A DNA stretch of 64,000 nucleotides from JAEUIE01 sp046350055. GTDB lineage: Bacteria; Planctomycetota; Planctomycetia; Gemmatales; HRBIN36. A program made the position numbers and the translations under genes. Each line of letters opens with the position of its first letter. The first letter of the stretch is position 1. This document shows positions 63,079 through 64,000 of the stretch, piece by piece. The notes below the pieces were generated by a model. That model had not been told where the DNA came from. It ran no database searches and saw only the letters and a list, made by a program, of their open reading frames with translations. The stretch spans positions 2,356,001 to 2,420,000 of the forward strand of contig JAXMBC010000001.1 in NCBI GenBank assembly GCA_046350055.1, given 5' to 3'.

Positions 63079-64000
63079 CTATTTCTTAGCAGCCTTTACA
63101 GGCACACTCACCGTCAGCCAAAGATCGCTCGTTGTAATCCCAAAGTCACCTAGTGAGGCAGAAGCCACAATAGCCTTCGGCCCCTTGGCCACGATGCGAA
63201 AAGGACCGTTCGATGCTACAGTGGATTCCAGCCGCAGGGTCACCGTCTTGACAGCATCCTTGCCCGTGGTGCTGTGCACTTTCCACTTCACCCCACCGGG
63301 CAGGCCTTCAACCTGCAGAACGGGTGTTTCCGCATAGCCATCGATTGCAGTCACCTTGACCGGAATATCGAGCGGCTTACCTGCTGTCAGTGAGAAGCGG
63401 TCAGCATCCACTGTTAAGGTGAACCGTGGCTCGGCTGGGAAGACACGCAGCAGCACCACCTGCCGCCAGCCGCTCCGGCCATGCAGGTCGCGGACAGCCA
63501 GGGTGTAGATACCATCGGCAGGGGGCGTGAAACTCGTCTTCACATCGGCATGCAAAGCTGCTGCCTCTGCCCGGTGTACTTCCTTACCCGCGGCATCGTG
63601 AAGCGTTAGCACCGGGTCGGTCTCCAGTCCCAGCGTCTGGCTGAGCGCTTCCAGGTACACCTTCTTGCCTTTCTGAAGTGACACCTGCGTGCGATAGACA
63701 GGCCGCTTGGTAGTCAGCGGAGCCGTGACACTGCTCGGGACCGACAAAACCCGGGATGTCCGATCATCCACTGAATCGTCAAACACCGTCCAGTGTTCCT
63801 GCTGGATGGCTGCCATGCCGCTGGCTGCCGGGTGATAGACGTGAGTGAATTCACTGCCCAGCTGTACTCTGCCAACCTGCGTCTGCGAGTTGAGATTCCA
63901 CCCTTGCAGTCGCAGGAGCGTGGAGTCATCGCCCCTAGCCAGGGGCAACACATGATCAAGAAACGGCCCGGTGGTGAGCGTCAGCCGGTAGAAGTAGAGG
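63079..64000 (-). CDS. Exported PPC-like domain protein (N-terminus beyond window)
   Basis: The frame is open to the end of the window. Beyond the GTG at 63951, upstream codons still encode family-like sequence (LYFYRLTLTTGPFLDH), so the start lies outside. At least 307 residues remain. The visible part has beta-sandwich domains: YRTQVSLQKGKKVYLEALSQ, VLTLHDAAGKEVHR, SFTPPADGIYTLAVRDLHGR (a PPC/pre-peptidase C-terminal pattern), and FSLTAGKPLDIPVKVTAIDG. These domains occur on planctomycete PSCyt-associated surface proteins. The gene is 212 bases upstream of the PSCyt/WD40 gene, on the same strand. Confidence 0.8.
   Translation of the reverse strand, partial: LYFYRLTLTTGPFLDHVLPLARGDDSTLLRLQGWNLNSQTQVGRVQLGSEFTHVYHPAASGMAAIQQEHWTVFDDSVDDRTSRVLSVPSSVTAPLTTKRPVYRTQVSLQKGKKVYLEALSQTLGLETDPVLTLHDAAGKEVHRAEAAALHADVKTSFTPPADGIYTLAVRDLHGRSGWRQVVLLRVFPAEPRFTLTVDADRFSLTAGKPLDIPVKVTAIDGYAETPVLQVEGLPGGVKWKVHSTTGKDAVKTVTLRLESTVASNGPFRIVAKGPKAIVASASLGDFGITTSDLWLTVSVPVKAAKK

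Overview
The window looks like the chromosome of a planctomycete, probably a Gemmataceae-like lineage. The evidence is four DUF1501 proteins (one cut by the window edge), two PSCyt/DUF1549/DUF1553 surface cytochrome proteins, a Tat-type sulfatase-rich setting, a Pkn-type Ser/Thr kinase with a C-terminal membrane anchor, a prepilin-like H-X-DG protein and a planctomycete-type integrase. This assignment rests on recognised family content, not on a database search.

Bases 1-34,700 are ordinary chromosome. They hold DUF1501/PSCyt pairs, ribokinase, a sulfatase, a Ser/Thr kinase, an acyltransferase, small exported proteins, a parvulin-type chaperone and a four-gene operon (isochorismatase-like hydrolase, ABM monooxygenase, YtcJ-like amidohydrolase, ferredoxin-NADP reductase-like flavoprotein) divergent from an HxlR regulator. 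YidC, an aldo/keto reductase, a GT9/Maf pair, a ChbG-like deacetylase, a C45-type acyltransferase, a Gfo/Idh/MocA oxidoreductase, PhyH, RidA, an SDR and tRNA-Arg(TCT) follow. Several short inverted-repeat (MITE-like) elements sit between genes.

Bases 34,737-48,240 are an integrative island in tRNA-Lys(CTT), bounded by a perfect 49-bp direct repeat. From left to right it carries an HNH protein plus a class III nucleotide-cyclase-like protein, a small ORF, a GNAT protein, a zinc-ribbon membrane protein and iteron-like tandem repeats. A phage small terminase, an XRE repressor divergent from a long rightward operon, several excisionase-like HTH proteins, a ParB + TopoVI-A/Spo11-like TOPRIM fusion, a PDDEXK/Holliday-resolvase-like nuclease, an excisionase and a tyrosine integrase follow. 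No capsid, portal or large terminase genes are present, so it resembles a phage satellite (PICI-like) rather than a prophage.

The most striking point is that the att core lies inside the integrase reading frame and the frame matches at both ends. Excision would therefore give the integrase a different, longer C-terminus encoded at the island's far left end, while integration replaces that tail with tRNA-derived codons. The island also brings its own terminator for the tRNA, placed antisense within the integrase gene.

Bases 48,300-64,000 are chromosome again: glutamine synthetase, an Aas-like acyltransferase/acyl-ligase fusion, a prepilin-like protein, a polytopic membrane protein, a region of duplicated gene remnants with an AT-rich orphan gene, and a DUF1501/PSCyt-WD40 surface cluster.
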